Positions 8,886-14,698 of a stretch of 15,139 nucleotides of DNA are shown piece by piece. The translations under genes were made by a program, and so were the position numbers. Positions within the stretch are counted from its first letter, which is position 1. Every line of letters begins with the position of its first letter. Under the pieces are notes generated by a model. The model saw only the letters and a list, made by a program, of their open reading frames with translations, did not search any database and was not told where the DNA came from. Source of the DNA: Candidatus Parcubacteria bacterium. GTDB lineage: Bacteria; Patescibacteriota; Patescibacteriia; Patescibacteriales; UBA12075. The stretch lies in contig JAGLNE010000030.1 in NCBI GenBank assembly GCA_023139655.1, positions 1-15,139 on the forward strand, given 5' to 3'.

Positions 8886-9569
8886 TTATTTCTTGTCAAC
8901 TATTCTCCAGTTGTATACTTTTTCCGTAAACGGCTGTCCTTCAAGTAAGTCGTTGGCCTCAAAACCCTCAAATTTCTTTTGGTTTAAATCAATAAAATAA
9001 AGCCTTGGCCGGATACTTATCCGCCTTTGCCTTATTTCTTCTTCTTCCCGCTCCAGTTCTTCTTCTGATATTTCTTGGTTAAATTCAGTAGCGCGCTGAG
9101 AGCGTTCTTCACGCATTTTTTCAATTTCCGCTTTTATTTCTTTTTTTGTTAATTCTTTCTCATCAGCCATAGTTAATTTCGCCGCCTGTTCCTCGTTTAA
9201 TTTCATTTTCAGGATCAAATAGCTAACTGACTCGGTCTTGGAGAACTTATGGTTTTCATTTTGCACCACTAAAGCGTCTCCTCTTTTTAATGATGTACGT
9301 AAGTCCTCGGCTTTATCTTTATTAACCTGGTCCCGCACCATAATCGCTACTTGGTAAATTTGTTTTGGCGCCGGCTTGAATATTGTCATTCTTAAGCCGA
9401 TAGCTACAGCGATCACGGCCAAAATCACGATCACGGCAATAATATTCTTTTTAGTCGCATGCCGACGGAAAAATTCCACAATTTTTTCCATTAAGCTTGG
9501 CTTTGGCAGCTCCCGCTCCGGGTTTAATTCTTGTCTTGGTAAATTTTGTTGACTTGTTTCTTCTTTCAT
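8886..9569 (-). CDS. Single-pass membrane protein with acidic coiled coil, tandem paralogue
   Basis: A 227-residue protein of unknown function. Residues 1-41 are a polar, cytoplasmic-looking tail with FFRRHATKK just before a transmembrane helix at about 42-60; the remainder is predicted outside. Domain order matches the next gene: IYQVAI (71-76), AEDLRTSLKRGDAL (87-100), SYLILKMKLN (116-125), AAKLTM, a highly charged Lys/Glu helix or coiled coil (about 138-183), RLYFIDL (189-195), FEANDLLEGQPF (203-214) and YNWRIVDKK at the C-terminus. It thus preserves an end that the paralogue has extended. The tandem pair indicates local duplication. The leader is AT-rich and contains a partial copy of the terminator-like ccctgctaaa sequence but lacks its second arm. 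No enzymatic motif is visible; a scaffold or envelope role is inference. Confidence 0.85.
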   Translation of the reverse strand: MKEETSQQNLPRQELNPERELPKPSLMEKIVEFFRRHATKKNIIAVIVILAVIAVAIGLRMTIFKPAPKQIYQVAIMVRDQVNKDKAEDLRTSLKRGDALVVQNENHKFSKTESVSYLILKMKLNEEQAAKLTMADEKELTKKEIKAEIEKMREERSQRATEFNQEISEEELEREEEEIRQRRISIRPRLYFIDLNQKKFEGFEANDLLEGQPFTEKVYNWRIVDKK

Positions 9570-9672
9570 ATTTTTCTTATAAATTTTATAAATCCCTGCT
9601 AAATTTTATTTGCAAAAGATTTATATGATTTATATGATTATTTAATTAATTTGTTAGTATTTAACGTTTATA

Positions 9673-9760
9673 CCGCGGATTGAACGCTGACCCTACGCAG
9701 ATTTCACGCTGATTAATCTTCCGCGTTAATTCCGCGTAGTGTCTGCGGAACATCCGCGGA
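9673..9760. repeat. Palindromic repeat family 1, full element overlapping a gene end
   Basis: Left half (gaacgctgaccctacgcaga) and right half (ttccgcgtagtgtctgcgga) form an inverted pair. The right half encodes residues 148-164 of the HTH membrane protein, and that gene's stop (9713-9715) lies at the centre of the element. Confidence 0.87.
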
Positions 9761-10207
9761 TTGATTATATTGTTCCTCCACCCCCGCGATCCTTCCCTGA
9801 TTATACGAAACATATAAACCCAGGCCGATAACAATAAACAACAAAAAAACAGCCATGCTTATGGCTATTTGCTTCCAAATATTAGAGTGTCCAATGGTTG
9901 TATATTTTCTCGTTGCCGCGAACTTATTATTTTTGGTACGTACCACGCTTGATCCTGGGGCTGATTTCTTTGATTTCTTATTTAGATATTCCTGATATTT
10001 TTCATATTTCGCGTCATGGGCATGCTGTTCAAGATATTCGCTAAACCACTTTTCCGAGGTGTAATAATTCCTGCCGATCCGCTTTGCTTTAAGCTTGCCA
10101 CGCTGAACCAGCTGCGACAAATACGCGGGACTATAAACATCCTCTACGCTAAACTTCCGCAAAGGAATCAACTTTTCTTTATCACGACTTAAGTGATTTT
10201 TTAGCAT
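9713..10207 (-). CDS. Membrane-anchored protein with excisionase/MerR-like helix-turn-helix
   Basis: A 164-residue protein. The N-terminal part (about residues 18-58, SPAYLSQLVQRGKLKAKRIG then a YYTSEKW strand) resembles the winged HTH of excisionase/MerR-type domains, in which a helix reads DNA and the wing carries the tyrosines. A basic linker (about 65-108) follows, then one transmembrane helix at about 111-134 (IWKQIAISMAVFLLFIVIGL). Basic residues precede the helix, so the HTH should be cytoplasmic and about 30 residues outside. Residues 148-164 (NQSADVPQTLRGINAED) and the stop are encoded by the right half of a dispersed palindromic repeat, so the native end was probably overwritten. 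It could be a membrane-tethered regulator of the cluster or a DNA-to-envelope tether. The gene follows a promoter-like sequence and a gap after the ribosomal terminator. The HTH call is moderate. Confidence 0.8.
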   Translation of the reverse strand: MLKNHLSRDKEKLIPLRKFSVEDVYSPAYLSQLVQRGKLKAKRIGRNYYTSEKWFSEYLEQHAHDAKYEKYQEYLNKKSKKSAPGSSVVRTKNNKFAATRKYTTIGHSNIWKQIAISMAVFLLFIVIGLGLYVSYNQGRIAGVEEQYNQSADVPQTLRGINAED

Positions 10208-10326
10208 GGGGACTGTATAATGCTAATTTAAGCAATAAATTTGCCTATATATTATCTTTTTATTACTCAATAAATATCTTTTTGTGTTTTGTTTATTATT
10301 TTTTTATTATCATTAACTTATACACA

Positions 10327-10356
10327 ATTATAACATAATTCCCCTTGTTTGGTAAA
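10327..10356 (-). promoter_or_regulatory. Candidate promoter for the accessory cluster
   Basis: On the minus strand a TGTTATAAT extended -10 (TATAAT at 10327-10332, TG at 10334-10335) is preceded 18 bases upstream by TTTACC at 10351-10356, a partial -35. Transcription would start near 10320, about 110 bases before the HTH membrane gene. This fits its location just after the ribosomal terminator. Found by eye in AT-rich DNA, so only moderately certain. Confidence 0.5.
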
Positions 10357-10411
10357 TAGCTACTGGTATTATTGGTTAACAATATTCTAAGCTATTATCT
10401 GAATATTATTA

Positions 10412-10499
10412 CCGCAGATGATACGCAGACACTACGCGGATTTAACGCAGAAACTATTATCCGCGTTATATCAGCGTAGGGTCCGCGTTAATTCCGCGT
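10412..10499. repeat. Palindromic repeat family 1, full element
   Basis: Left half carries gatacgcagacactacgcgg, right half carries ccgcgttatatcagcgtagg; the halves are imperfect inverted copies separated by a few bases. The same pair recurs at 9673-9760. A third pair, split around the GxxExxY gene, lies at 7669-7711 and 8110-8150. Confidence 0.85.
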
Positions 10500-10500
10500 A

Positions 10501-10537
10501 AAAAATAAAAAAACCCTGCCAAATAATTTTAGCAGGG
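10501..10537 (-). terminator. Intrinsic terminator after rpsI
   Basis: Read on the minus strand, CCCTGCTAAA pairs with TTTGGCAGGG across a four-base loop, giving a ten-pair stem (one T-G wobble) followed directly by seven T residues. It starts about 25 bases after the S9 stop, so it ends the ribosomal operon. It separates that operon from the accessory cluster downstream. Confidence 0.88.
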
Positions 10538-10562
10538 ATTTATATGATTAATATGATATAGT

Positions 10563-11009
10563 TTATCGCTTACTCCATTGCGGCGCTCTTCTCGCCTTCT
10601 TAAGTCCTGGTTTTTTGCGCTCTTTTTTCCTGGCATCGCGGGTGATCCAGCCTTTGGCCTTTAGGCTGGGCTTAAGCTTCTCGTCAAGCTTAACTAAGGC
10701 AAGTGCAAGCGCGTGGCGAATTGCTTCAGACTGCCCCTTTTTACCGCCGCCACGGACCAGACAGGAGAAATTAAGCGTCTTCAAATTTCCAGTCAGCTTA
10801 AGCGGTTGAAGAACAATAGACTGCTGTATAACGGAAAAATATTCTTTTAAAAACTTATCATTTACAACAATTATGCCGGTGCCTTTCTTAAACATTCTAA
10901 CTCTGGCAGCTGCCCTTTTTCGTTTCCCAACCACGCTGGTATACCTTCCCTTAAGTTTGGGAACATCTTCTTTCGCGGTAGATTTTACTTTTTTCTCTTC
11001 TTTATCCAT
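10563..11009 (-). CDS. rpsI: 30S ribosomal protein S9
   Basis: S9 of 148 residues. It binds 16S rRNA in the head of the small subunit, and its C-terminal tail reaches the P-site tRNA. Seen: a Lys-rich N-terminal extension (about residues 1-20), the VGKRKRAAARVRMF start of the fold (27-40), the GGGKKGQSEAIRHALALAL signature (87-105), the LKPSLKAKGWITRDARKKERKK segment in the C-terminal third, and the RRAPQWSKR end. The family's end is usually PQFSKR, so Trp replaces Phe while the terminal SKR is kept. It is the last gene of the ribosomal run; an intrinsic terminator follows its stop by about 25 bases. The leader contains the TGTCATTCTGA palindrome rather than a Shine-Dalgarno. rplM-rpsI is the usual bacterial pair. 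Confidence 0.97.
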   Translation of the reverse strand: MDKEEKKVKSTAKEDVPKLKGRYTSVVGKRKRAAARVRMFKKGTGIIVVNDKFLKEYFSVIQQSIVLQPLKLTGNLKTLNFSCLVRGGGKKGQSEAIRHALALALVKLDEKLKPSLKAKGWITRDARKKERKKPGLKKARRAPQWSKR

Positions 11010-11021
11010 TTTGGTTTATTT

Positions 11022-11109
11022 TGTCATTCTGAATCCGCGAAGCGGGTGAAGAATCTTGTGGGTTAACCTCGAGATCCTTCACTTCGCTAACGCTACGTTC
11101 AGGATGACA
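11022..11109. repeat. Family 2 palindrome between rplM and rpsI
   Basis: Begins tgtcattctga and ends tcaggatgaca, with an internal ccttcacttcgctaacgcta segment. It can fold into a long hairpin. It is an inverted copy of the element at 13021-13102. This resembles the gtcattctgag...gaagaatct repeats common in many bacterial genomes (from general knowledge). Confidence 0.88.
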
Positions 11110-11117
11110 GTGTGTAG

Positions 11118-11465
11118 TTACTTTATAGTTAATCTCTTCAACATATCACGCCTAAACTTAACTGCCGGCAACATCTTTCGTACCGCGCGCTTTAGCACAT
11201 CACCCGGATCACTGGCAAAAACATCAGCTAATTTTTTTTCTTTAAGTCCGCCGGGATACCCTGAGTAGCTATAATATTTCTTATTATCCAGTTTTTTACC
11301 GGTAAATTTAAGTTTAGCGATATTGCTCACTTCCACTATATCACCGCAATCCAAATGCGGCTCAAACTCCGGCTTATTTTTTCCACGCAAAAACAAGGCT
11401 ACTTGCGTGGCGAGTCTGCCAACCGACTGGTCGGTCGCGTCTAGTTTGTGGGTTTTTCTGTCCAT
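11118..11465 (-). CDS. rplM: 50S ribosomal protein L13 (short form)
   Basis: L13 of 115 residues, a large-subunit protein that acts early in 50S assembly. Seen: DATDQSVGRLATQVALFLRG (residues 9-28), matching the family's DAxxxxxGRLA start; a CGDIVEVSNIAKLKFTGKK core; YYSYSGYPGGLK, corresponding to the YxHTGxxGG motif; and AVRKMLPAVKFRRDMLKRL, the MLP...GR..LRKL region. It is shorter than the approximately 142 residues of Escherichia coli L13: about ten residues are missing at the N-terminus and the C-terminal tail ends soon after the MLP helix. This looks like natural trimming rather than a frameshift, since the core motifs are intact. The upstream gap is a 150-base AT-rich inverted repeat. 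Confidence 0.96.
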   Translation of the reverse strand: MDRKTHKLDATDQSVGRLATQVALFLRGKNKPEFEPHLDCGDIVEVSNIAKLKFTGKKLDNKKYYSYSGYPGGLKEKKLADVFASDPGDVLKRAVRKMLPAVKFRRDMLKRLTIK

Positions 11466-11472
11466 ATCTTAT

Positions 11473-11623
11473 AATTTTCAATTTACAAATTTTCAATTTA
11501 CAAACAATTTACAATGATTTAATTTAAAAATTTTCAAACAAAAAATTTATTCGTTTTTAAAACATTGAAAAATTAATAAATTAATTCATTGTTTGAAAAT
11601 TGAAAATTGAAAATTCGTAAATT
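11473..11623. repeat. AT-rich inverted repeat between rplQ and rplM
   Basis: Left arm (aattttcaatttacaaattt, caaacaatttacaatg) and right arm (attcattgtttgaaaattga, aattcgtaaatt) are inverted copies, with a few AT-rich bases in the middle. It fills the gap and ends on the stop codon of rplQ. Confidence 0.85.
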
Positions 11624-11972
11624 ATACTAACTCTATCTGTACTATTTTCGCACCATCGCCTTGCCGGTTATTTAACCTTATAATCCTAGTATAACCGCCT
11701 TTTCTGTCCTGATAACGCTTGCCGATCACTTCCATAAGCTTTTTAACCGCGTTTGGCTGAGGTAAGAGCGCGATCAAGCGCCGACGGCTGCTTAAATCGT
11801 TCTTTTTGGCAATGGTAATTGATTTTTCCACCAAGCTTCTAACCGCCTTAGCCTTAGCCTCGGTTGTACTCACTTTCTCGTATATTAAAACACTGGCCGC
11901 TAGGTTACGCAGCATCATCTCCCGTGGAGCCTTTTTACGGTCTAAAATTGTTTTTTTTATTCTATGCCTCAT
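11622..11972 (-). CDS. rplQ: 50S ribosomal protein L17
   Basis: L17 of 116 residues, close to the normal length of bacterial L17. It lies near the peptide exit region of the large subunit. Seen: MRHRIKK at the start, a shorter form of the usual MRHRxxGRKL; the RKKAPREMMLRNLAASVLIYEKVSTTEAKAKAVRSLVEK stretch spread over residues 12-50, matching the family's R..L..NL...L..HE.I.TT..KAKE.R...EK pattern; and GGYTRIIRLNNRQGDGAKIVQIELV (about 92-116), the GGYTRI.....R.GD.A....IEL ending. It follows rpoA as in most bacteria, 80 bases downstream. The UAA stop lies at the edge of the AT-rich repeat that separates it from rplM. No Shine-Dalgarno is visible before the ATG. Confidence 0.97.
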   Translation of the reverse strand: MRHRIKKTILDRKKAPREMMLRNLAASVLIYEKVSTTEAKAKAVRSLVEKSITIAKKNDLSSRRRLIALLPQPNAVKKLMEVIGKRYQDRKGGYTRIIRLNNRQGDGAKIVQIELV

Positions 11973-11992
11973 GCTCTAGTTGCTTAGGGATT

Positions 11993-12058
11993 AGTTAATT
12001 AGTGATTAGGCTAAAATATCGCCCCTAATTAACCAATTAACTATTTAACTAATTAACT
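11993..12058. repeat. TTAGTTAATTAG-type repeat between rpoA and rplQ
   Basis: Short units of ttagttaattag on the left face cctaattaaccaattaac on the right, giving an AT-rich hairpin. The stop codon of rpoA lies in its edge. A short related piece occurs at about 8811-8826, upstream of a membrane protein gene. Confidence 0.7.
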
Positions 12059-12979
12059 CTCCTTTTTAGGTCTTCCCCTCTTCTTCTTAGGTTCATCCTT
12101 GTCCGCCGTAGCCTTGGCAGAGGAGGGCTCTTTTTCTGAATCGTCTTTATCCTCAGACACGCCGCGGCGCGTCTCTACAATTTCTTCAACATCCGACTCA
12201 TCTTTTTCTCCTTTCTGCTTTCTGTTTTCTCCTTTCTCACTATCTGTTTTCTGTTTTCTATTTTCTGTTTTCTCCTCACTACCACCAACCAGCGCGGCAA
12301 ATTGCTCCAGCAAGATCGCTACTGACTGCTCAAAAGCCTCCTCAGGCGTTATAGTACCATCGGTAATAATATCTATGGTCAAACGATCCCAATTGGTCAT
12401 TTTACCCACCCGGACATTATCAACCGAAATCCCGGCCTTTAATACCGGGGTAAATATGGAATCCATTTCAATATAACCAATCTCCTTTTCTTTCTTTTCC
12501 TGCGATTCGCCGGCCCGACTTTCAATCGTAGTATATCCCCGGCCCTGCTCAACCTGAAGTTCTAAATTTATGCTGCCCGACATATCGGTTATCTGGCAAA
12601 TTTTCAGCTTTGGGTTAGCAATTTCAACTTGGGCATTTTTCTTAAAATCAGCCGCGGTTACTTGTTTTTTGCCATGGACTTTCAATTCCAATTTTTCGGT
12701 TTCCTTGGAAAAAACTTTTATCCGCAGTTCTTTTAGTTTTAAAATTATTTCCAACACATCTTCCTTAACGTTTGGTATGGTCGTAAACTCGTGGTCAACT
12801 CCTTTTATTTTTATACCTACCGGCGCCGCCCCAGAGAGTGAAGACAAAAGTACTCGCCTAAGCGAATTGCCAAGCGTAACCCCATAGCCCGGGAACAGCG
12901 GCTCAATAATTATAGAGCCTTGGTTTTTGTCTTTACCGCTAATGTAATCTTGTTTTTTAGCTAAGGCGATAGTATTCAT
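12053..12979 (-). CDS. rpoA: RNA polymerase alpha subunit lacking the alpha-CTD, with AT-hook-like tail
   Basis: The alpha subunit dimerises through its N-terminal domain and scaffolds beta and beta-prime. Seen: an intact alpha-NTD, residues 1 to about 232, with the IIEPLFPGYGVTLGNSLRRV signature (24-43), LSSLSGAAP, the GYTTIESRAG insert, IGYIEMDSIFTPV, VRVGKMTNWDRLTIDIITDG and TPEEAFEQSV. After VGGSEE at about 235 the usual (HhH)2 alpha-CTD, about 80 residues that bind UP elements and activators, is absent. A charged tail of about 75 residues replaces it. It contains repeat-like ENRKQK units (239-256), VETRRGVS (268-275), SSAKATADK (286-294) and ends with KKKRGRPKK (298-306), an AT-hook-like motif. 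The gene is complete from ATG to TAA. Only 80 bases separate it from rplQ, so no hidden CTD follows. Promoter recognition through AT-rich DNA by the tail is a hypothesis. Confidence 0.96.
   Translation of the reverse strand: MNTIALAKKQDYISGKDKNQGSIIIEPLFPGYGVTLGNSLRRVLLSSLSGAAPVGIKIKGVDHEFTTIPNVKEDVLEIILKLKELRIKVFSKETEKLELKVHGKKQVTAADFKKNAQVEIANPKLKICQITDMSGSINLELQVEQGRGYTTIESRAGESQEKKEKEIGYIEMDSIFTPVLKAGISVDNVRVGKMTNWDRLTIDIITDGTITPEEAFEQSVAILLEQFAALVGGSEEKTENRKQKTDSEKGENRKQKGEKDESDVEEIVETRRGVSEDKDDSEKEPSSAKATADKDEPKKKRGRPKKES
12098..12127. repeat. In-frame SSAKATADK-coding element in rpoA
   Basis: The segment gtccgccgtagccttggcag encodes SSAKATADK. From memory, this peptide and its DNA recur in unrelated proteins of Patescibacteria; only one copy is in the window. 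Confidence 0.55.
12156..12179. repeat. In-frame GACGCGCCGCGGCGCGTC-type palindrome in rpoA
   Basis: The element gccgcggcgcgtctctaca encodes VETRRGVS of the tail. A near-identical copy is in rpsK at 14501-14524. Confidence 0.82.
12208..12275. repeat. In-frame CTGTTTTCTG-type repeat in the rpoA tail
   Basis: Units such as tctgctttctgttttctcc recur on the plus strand and read as KTENRKQK and ENRKQKGEK on the coding strand (RpoA residues about 236-258). It is the same type as in the rpsM-rpsK gap. Confidence 0.7.
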
Positions 12980-13020
12980 ATAAATTACAAATATTATAAA
13001 TAAGCTATATTAGAACTAAC

Positions 13021-13102
13021 TGTCATCCTGAACGTAGCGTTAGCGAAGTGAAGGATCTCGAGGCTAACCCACGAGATTCTTCGCCTACGGCTCAGAATGA
13101 CA
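13021..13102. repeat. Family 2 palindrome between rpoA and rpsD
   Basis: Begins tgtcatcctgaacgtagcg and ends ctcagaatgaca; the reverse complement closely matches the copy at 11022-11109. It occupies most of the rpoA leader-side gap. As RNA it would form a strong hairpin, perhaps affecting processing or partial termination. Confidence 0.88.
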
Positions 13103-13107
13103 TAGGG

Positions 13108-13737
13108 CTATCGTGAGTAATATTCAATGATCATTTGGATATTAAAAGTCGGAGCGATTATATTCATTGTCGGCTTATGAAGGATCTTCGCGCTTAAGGT
13201 CTTTGTGTCCATGTTAAGCCAGCCTGGAATCTCTTTTTTCTGTAATATTTCATTTAAATTACTAAAAATTTTAGCGTCCCTTTTATTGCTTTTGATCTTG
13301 ATCACATCACCGGTCTTGGTCGCGTACGACGGTACGGTTACCCGCTGTTCATTTACAGTCAACAGTCCATGACTAACCATTTGTCTGGCCTGTCCCCTTG
13401 AAGCGGCTAAACCTAGGCGAAAGATAATATTATCAAGCCTCATTTCCAAAAGACACAAAAAATTTTCGCCGGTATTGCCGGTCTTAGCCTTTGCCCGCTC
13501 AAAGGTCAAACGAAATTGTTTCTCCATCAAATTATATTGACGCCTGGCTTTTTGTTTTTCCTGAAGCTGAAGGCCGTAGTCGGTTAAACGCTTTTTACCT
13601 TTGGCGCCATGGCAACCGGGTGGATAATTACGCTTTACAATCGCGCATTTGCTAGTATTACAACGCTCACCTTTAAGAAACAGCCTTTCGCCTGCTCGCC
13701 GGCACTTTTTACATTTTGCATCTAGATCTTTAGCCAT
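13108..13737 (-). CDS. rpsD: 30S ribosomal protein S4, zinc-binding form
   Basis: S4 of 209 residues, full length for the family. It nucleates assembly of the 16S rRNA 5-prime domain. Seen: an N-terminal zinc-finger-like arrangement with Cys9, Cys12, Cys26 and Cys31 in CKKC...GERCNTSKC, characteristic of the cysteine-containing S4 form; RNYPPGCHG (36-44), close to the conserved RNYPPGQHG; the LTDYGLQLQEKQKARRQYNL segment; then the S4 RNA-binding domain (about 98-160: MRLDNIIFRLGLAASRGQAR, GLLTVNEQRV, GDVIKIK); and the final FNIQMIIEYYSR. It lies between rpsK and rpoA, as in many bacteria. Gaps on both sides carry repeats of two different families. No Shine-Dalgarno is visible. Confidence 0.97.
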   Translation of the reverse strand: MAKDLDAKCKKCRRAGERLFLKGERCNTSKCAIVKRNYPPGCHGAKGKKRLTDYGLQLQEKQKARRQYNLMEKQFRLTFERAKAKTGNTGENFLCLLEMRLDNIIFRLGLAASRGQARQMVSHGLLTVNEQRVTVPSYATKTGDVIKIKSNKRDAKIFSNLNEILQKKEIPGWLNMDTKTLSAKILHKPTMNIIAPTFNIQMIIEYYSR

Positions 13738-13746
13738 AATGTTGCT

Positions 13747-13952
13747 AATTTACAATTTTCAATTTTCACCCAAAGGGCACTTCGCAATTTTCAAACAATG
13801 AATTAATTTTCAATTTTATAATTTTAAAATTAAATCATTTCAGCCCAAGGCTGATCCGCCTTCTACGTACGTGAATTATCCACGACAGAAATTGGCGGAG
13901 AAAATTGTTTGAAAATTCGTAAATTGAAAATTCTATAAAGAATTCGTAAATT
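13747..13952. repeat. AT-rich inverted repeat between rpsK and rpsD, with nested insert
   Basis: The same aattttcaa / ttgaaaattcgtaaatt arms as at 11473-11623. A GC-richer block, cccaaagggcacttcg, interrupts the left arm, and the centre carries gcccaaggctgatccgcc and ggcggag, which pair with each other in part. It looks like repeats nested within a repeat. Confidence 0.82.
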
Positions 13953-14640
13953 AAACCCTTCTTGGTTTTTTCGGCCGGCATCCATTATGCGGTATCGGAG
14001 TAATGTCTTTAATTGATGTAACAATCAATCCATTATTATTTAAGGCCCGGACCGCTGACTCACGGCCAGTACCTACGCCGCGGATAAATACACTTACTTC
14101 CTGAAGGCCATATTCTTCCCTTGCCTTACCCACTGCAATTCTGGTTATGATCTGCGCTGCATAAGGGGTTGATTTTTTCGGCCCCCTAAAACCGGCAATC
14201 CCGGCGCTCGCCCATGATAACACATTCCCGCTCATATCGGTTAAAGTAACTATCGTATTATTGTAAGTGGACTTAATATAAGCCTTGCCAATACTAACGC
14301 GCTTGGAGGTTTTCTTTTTCTTTTTAATTGCCTTTTTCTTACTTTTAAGCTTCTTAACTTCTGTCTTTCTTTTCTCCATCTTTTTAACTATATCTTCCGG
14401 CAATTCTTCCAGATTCTTAATCCCCTTTTCTTCTTTTTCAGACTTTTCTTTAATAGACTCCACATCTTTCTTTTTAACATCTTTATCGGACGCGCCAGAA
14501 GACGCGCCGCGGCGCGTCTCTACATTCTCTTTTTTTCCCTGTCCTGAGCCTGTCGAAGGGTCAACCTTAACATCAGCTGACTTATCATCAACCTTTTTAT
14601 CTTTGCCTTTATCTTCTGTTTTCTTTTTATCTTCGCCCAT
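13951..14640 (-). CDS. rpsK: 30S ribosomal protein S11 with long N-terminal extension
   Basis: The S11 core occupies about residues 112-229: [66 protein letters not shown], and the [11 protein letters not shown] end, all family hallmarks. S11 sits on the 30S platform near the mRNA exit. Escherichia coli S11 is about 129 residues, so roughly 110 residues are extra at the N-terminus. They are Lys/Glu/Asp-rich, low complexity and probably disordered. They include DPSTGSGQ (27-34) from a TGAGCCTGTCGAAGG element and [12 protein letters not shown] (40-51) from a palindromic element also present in RpoA. The start at 14640 gives the longest frame; Met88 (MEKRKTEV) is an alternative that would give 142 residues. 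The whole extension remains open, which favours genuine translation. No Shine-Dalgarno is visible at either start. Confidence 0.93.
   Translation of the reverse strand: MGEDKKKTEDKGKDKKVDDKSADVKVDPSTGSGQGKKENVETRRGASSGASDKDVKKKDVESIKEKSEKEEKGIKNLEELPEDIVKKMEKRKTEVKKLKSKKKAIKKKKKTSKRVSIGKAYIKSTYNNTIVTLTDMSGNVLSWASAGIAGFRGPKKSTPYAAQIITRIAVGKAREEYGLQEVSVFIRGVGTGRESAVRALNNNGLIVTSIKDITPIPHNGCRPKKPRRV
14501..14524. repeat. In-frame GACGCGCCGCGGCGCGTC palindrome in rpsK
   Basis: Perfect 18-base palindrome followed by tctaca; encodes VETRRGAS of the S11 extension. Same element as in rpoA at 12156-12179. Confidence 0.85.
14538..14562. repeat. In-frame TGAGCCTGTCGAAGG element in rpsK
   Basis: The segment cctgagcctgtcgaaggg encodes DPSTGSGQ of the S11 extension. 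From memory, this short element is widely dispersed in bacterial genomes; only one copy is in the window. Confidence 0.6.
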
Positions 14641-14650
14641 ATTATATATA

Positions 14651-14698
14651 ACTGATAGCAGATAGCAGTGGTTTTTATCTGTTTTCTGCTTTCTCTTT
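14651..14698. repeat. TCTGCTATCTG / CTGTTTTCTGCTTTC repeat between rpsM and rpsK
   Basis: The whole 56-base gap is built of gatagcagatagcag-like and ctgttttctgctttct-like units. The second type recurs in frame in the tail of rpoA (12208-12275), where it encodes ENRKQK units. Confidence 0.7.

Larger units (their letters stand above)
10208..10562. other. Gap between rpsI and the accessory cluster
   Basis: This 355-base gap holds, from right to left, the rpsI terminator, a full palindromic TCCGCG-type repeat and an AT-rich stretch with the candidate promoter. I see no small gene, tRNA or riboswitch-like structure in it. Confidence 0.7.

Noticed and set aside
9589..9625. A second intrinsic terminator resembling the one after rpsI
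   Set aside because: The first arm ccctgctaaa is present but the matching gcaggg arm and T-run are missing, so it cannot form the stem.
11973..12052. A frameshifted alpha-CTD after rpoA
   Set aside because: Only 80 bases of AT-rich repeat lie before rplQ, far too short for a CTD, and no alpha-CTD motif appears in any frame.
12099..12887. Plus-strand frames of 105-125 codons opposite rpoA
   Set aside because: They are antisense to a well-supported rpoA and show no recognisable protein motif.
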